A DNA stretch of 64,000 bases from Eubacterium ruminantium (GTDB taxonomy: Bacteria > Bacillota > Clostridia > Lachnospirales > Lachnospiraceae). Position numbers and translations under genes: made by a program. This document shows, in pieces, positions 62,218 through 64,000 of this stretch (position 1 is its first letter; every line of letters starts with the position of its first letter). The stretch is taken from assembly GCF_900167085.1 (NCBI RefSeq), contig NZ_FUXA01000003.1, forward strand, positions 62,001 through 126,000, read 5' to 3'. Below the pieces are notes generated by a model. The model was given only the letters and a program-made list of their open reading frames with translations, was not told the origin of the DNA and ran no database searches.

Positions 62218-62292
62218 TCGGGGTGACAGGATTCGAACCTGCGACCTCCTGATCCCAAATCAGGCGCTCTAGCCAAGCTGAGCCACACCCCG
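62218..62292 (-). tRNA. tRNA-Pro (UGG)
   Basis: 75 bases. CGGGGTG pairs with CACCCCG, discriminator A; anticodon loop ATTTGGG; T arm GCAGGTTCGAATCCTGT. Confidence 0.97.
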
Positions 62293-62374
62293 AAATCGGA
62301 AAATCACTCGACACAACGAATATTATACATAATCGTGTTTTGTTTGTCAACTGATTTTTTTATTTTTTTTAAAG

Positions 62375-62448
62375 TAGCGGGAGGGGGATTTGAACCCTCG
62401 ACACTGCGGGTATGAACCGCATGCTCTAGCCAACTGAGCTATCCCGCC
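62375..62448 (-). tRNA. tRNA-Met (CAU), elongator type
   Basis: 74 bases. GGCGGGA pairs with TCCCGCT (one G-U). The first base pair is formed, unlike in the initiator. Anticodon loop TTCATAC; the stem GCGG-T-TCATA-CCCGC matches elongator Met of Firmicutes rather than tRNA-Ile(CAU). Confidence 0.93.
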
Positions 62449-62474
62449 ATGAACCATAACCAAGTGGTTATGAG

Positions 62475-62547
62475 TGGGACCTACAGGGCTCGAACCTGTG
62501 ACCCTCTGCTTGTAAGGCAGATGCTCTCCCAGCTGAGCTAAGATCCC
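62475..62547 (-). tRNA. tRNA-Val (UAC)
   Basis: 73 bases. GGGATCT pairs with AGGTCCC (one G-U); anticodon loop CTTACAA; T arm CACAGGTTCGAGCCCTG. First tRNA of the operon, 22 bases after the -10 box. Confidence 0.97.
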
Positions 62548-62568
62548 GTGTTTTTCAGCACTTTTCCA

Positions 62569-62597
62569 ATTATATAGATGAAGTACTGAAATGTCAA
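62569..62597 (-). promoter_or_regulatory. consensus promoter of the tRNA operon
   Basis: Minus-strand TTGACA (62592-62597), a 17-base spacer and TATAAT (62569-62574) match the sigma-A consensus exactly, as expected for strongly expressed stable RNA. Confidence 0.95.
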
Positions 62598-62710
62598 GCA
62601 TAAAAATCAATTTTTTTTATTTTTTTGAAAAAGTGCTTTAAGCCGCGTAAATACGTCATTTTTCACCACTAAACTTTCTCTTGTACTAATAAAAATACAT
62701 TCTTTTTTAT

Positions 62711-63691
62711 TTACAAAGCCCCAAAAGATTTCAAAATGAATACCCACATAGTCAAAGTTACGGATGATAGTATGGTCGTTATAAGAATAACATTTGATGT
62801 TAGCACCTTGTCATTTTTCATATTATCCGCCATAACATAGCAGCTTACGGTTGTCGGTGACGCAAGCATCACAAGAATTGCCGCTATCTCACTCGGTGCA
62901 AACTTCATTAAAAGGGCCAGAGGCAGAAATACAGCCGGTAAAACGATCAATTTGACCACAGAAGCCGCTATAGCCGGTTTTAGGCGTCCCAGAGCCTCAT
63001 TCTTATCAAATCCTCCTCCGATGGCTATAAGAGCTATTGGAGTGGCTGTATTCGATATATATGTTATGGTTTTCGCCGGTATAGCCGGCATGGATAATCC
63101 GGAAAGCGAGAATAAAAGTCCTGCCAGTATTCCGAGTATTATCGGATTCTTAAGGATATTTATAAAAGCTTTCTTAATATTTTTACTTCTGATCTGCCTT
63201 CTCTCCTCTTCCGATGCCGGATTTACTTTACCCATATCCGCAGAGAAGGTAAGGATTATTACGGATAAGATATTAAAAAATGGTACAGCTGCAACTATCA
63301 TCATTGGAGCCATGCCCGAATTTCCGCATATATTTTCAACAAATGCAACGCCCAAAACAGCCGCACTTCCCCTGACTCCCGCCTGGGCAAATGCGCCAAC
63401 CATGGTTTTGTCTTTAACAAATAAATACGTTAAAAGCCATACCAGCAAAAACATGACTATAGTTACGATCATACAAAAAAGCAGGAAATCACCTGTCATT
63501 TGATCGGCTACATCCGTTTCAGATATATCTTTAAAAAGCATCACCGGAAGTGCCACAAGAAAAACATATTTGTTTGCGGCAGATACGAATCCATCAGAAA
63601 TGATACCCATTTTCCTGATGATATATCCCAAAAGGATCATAAGGAAAATAGGTATCGTTACATTTAGACTAAAAATAAAATTACTCATCAT
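62711..63691 (-). CDS. AEC family transporter
   Basis: 326 residues with about ten helices. The N-terminal half (VTIPIFLMILLGYIIRKMGI, ALPVMLFKDIS) and C-terminal ALLMKFAPSEIAAILVMLASPTTVSCYVMA are characteristic of auxin-efflux-carrier-like permeases, which in bacteria export or import small organic acids. Start ATG follows GAAGGA and overlaps the histidine kinase end by 11 bases; a second ATG is one codon in. The substrate is unknown. Confidence 0.9.
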   Translation of the reverse strand: MMSNFIFSLNVTIPIFLMILLGYIIRKMGIISDGFVSAANKYVFLVALPVMLFKDISETDVADQMTGDFLLFCMIVTIVMFLLVWLLTYLFVKDKTMVGAFAQAGVRGSAAVLGVAFVENICGNSGMAPMMIVAAVPFFNILSVIILTFSADMGKVNPASEEERRQIRSKNIKKAFINILKNPIILGILAGLLFSLSGLSMPAIPAKTITYISNTATPIALIAIGGGFDKNEALGRLKPAIAASVVKLIVLPAVFLPLALLMKFAPSEIAAILVMLASPTTVSCYVMADNMKNDKVLTSNVILITTILSSVTLTMWVFILKSFGAL

Positions 63692-64000
63692 TCTGTCCTT
63701 CGGTATTTTTCTTAATAAGCGGGAATTTAAGAATAACCTTAAACATTTCTCCCGTTACTTCGATCAGGAATTCACCGTTCATAAGCTCTGTAAGGCTCTT
63801 AGAGATAGAAAGGCCCAGTCCACTTCCTTCGGTAGATCTTGATCTGTCACCACGCACAAAACGCTCTATAAGCTCATCCTCGGACACTTCTATCTTCTGA
63901 GCACAAACATTCTCGAGAGTCATGATGGCATTATCTTCATCATATGTAAGAGTCATATTGACTTTTGTATTTTCTTTTGAGTATTTAAATGCATTAGTAA
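63681..64000 (-). CDS. sensor histidine kinase, C-terminal part (5' end outside window)
   Basis: The frame is open to the window edge. It shows the end of an HATPase domain: the N-box ending TNAFKYS, the F/G2 region RFVRGDRSRSTEGSGLGLSI, and the last strand. The kinase core dimerisation domain and sensor lie outside. It overlaps the AEC transporter gene downstream, so the two are translationally coupled and the transporter may belong to the same signalling operon. Confidence 0.93.
   Translation of the reverse strand, partial: TNAFKYSKENTKVNMTLTYDEDNAIMTLENVCAQKIEVSEDELIERFVRGDRSRSTEGSGLGLSISKSLTELMNGEFLIEVTGEMFKVILKFPLIKKNTEGQNDE

Noticed and set aside
62093-62610. Short open frames running through the tRNA genes
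   Set aside because: Frames cross several tRNA genes and linkers; a known artefact of tRNA clusters.

Overview
The window is chromosomal core sequence from a low-GC Firmicute, most likely a member of the Lachnospiraceae (Butyrivibrio/Pseudobutyrivibrio/Roseburia type). This rests on the low GC content, strong AGGAGG-like ribosome binding sites, lineage-typical small families (DUF4250, DUF6465, YqeG-type HAD, WhiA-RapZ-HprK), a riboflavin operon behind an FMN riboswitch and an IF-3/L35/L20 operon. No phage, plasmid, insertion sequence or CRISPR array was found. Most genes lie on the minus strand. The plus-strand exceptions are the purine permease tail, a small membrane protein at 2.7 kb, clpX-like, CYTH, uvrC-yqeG and a 144-residue protein.

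Layout, left to right. 0-1.1 kb: end of an NCS2 purine permease. 1.2-2.5 kb: infC-rpmI-rplT behind an L20-type leader with an attenuator hairpin; infC appears to start at ATA. 3.4-7.9 kb: folate operon folC-HD-folP-folBK, where FolB-FolK is fused in frame to a prephenate dehydratase. 7.9-10.7 kb: membrane-anchored polysaccharide deacetylase, a small membrane protein and a GDPD phosphodiesterase. 11.0-12.4 kb: stand-alone ClpX paralogue with an altered RKH loop. 12.5-19.5 kb: surface region with two paralogous secreted Ig-like proteins, a six-TM protein with a long acidic linker and a GH25 muramidase. 19.6-22.7 kb: histone-H1-like DUF6465 protein, murF and a DJ-1 family protein. 22.7-28.8 kb: CYTH phosphatase, DUF1189 protein, then ribD-ribE-ribBA-ribH plus a HAD phosphatase under an FMN riboswitch. 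29.0-31.8 kb: large repeat protein of unknown function. 31.9-36.9 kb: hprK-ROK kinase-murB-rapZ-whiA-crh-like, whose HPr protein has Glu instead of the catalytic His15. 37.0-38.9 kb: gpmI and DUF4250. 39.4-41.8 kb: uvrC and yqeG. 41.9-46.5 kb: unknown 697-residue protein, membrane MutS-like ATPase and a small LEA-like protein. 46.6-52.0 kb: yebC, CorC-like protein, alr, nnrDE, an unknown protein and a PAP2 phosphatase. 52.2-57.3 kb: leuS, a degenerate CbiE/CbiT-like protein and an AI-2E family permease. 57.5-61.2 kb: potABCD with a PotC-PotD fusion. 61.5-62.55 kb: nine-tRNA operon with a consensus promoter and terminator. 62.7-64.0 kb: AEC transporter and the end of a sensor histidine kinase.

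Most genes are housekeeping genes for translation, folate, riboflavin, cell wall, carbon control, DNA repair and polyamine uptake. The points most worth a second look are the FolB-FolK-PheA fusion, the Crh-like HPr with Glu15, the stand-alone ClpX variant, the degenerate CbiE/T protein, the riboflavin-linked HAD phosphatase (candidate for the often unassigned dephosphorylation step), the H1-like DUF6465 protein, and several unexplained degenerate repeat arrays in intergenic DNA (21.96-22.14, 22.72-22.87 and 38.94-39.37 kb). All family calls come from reading the sequence; no database search was run.
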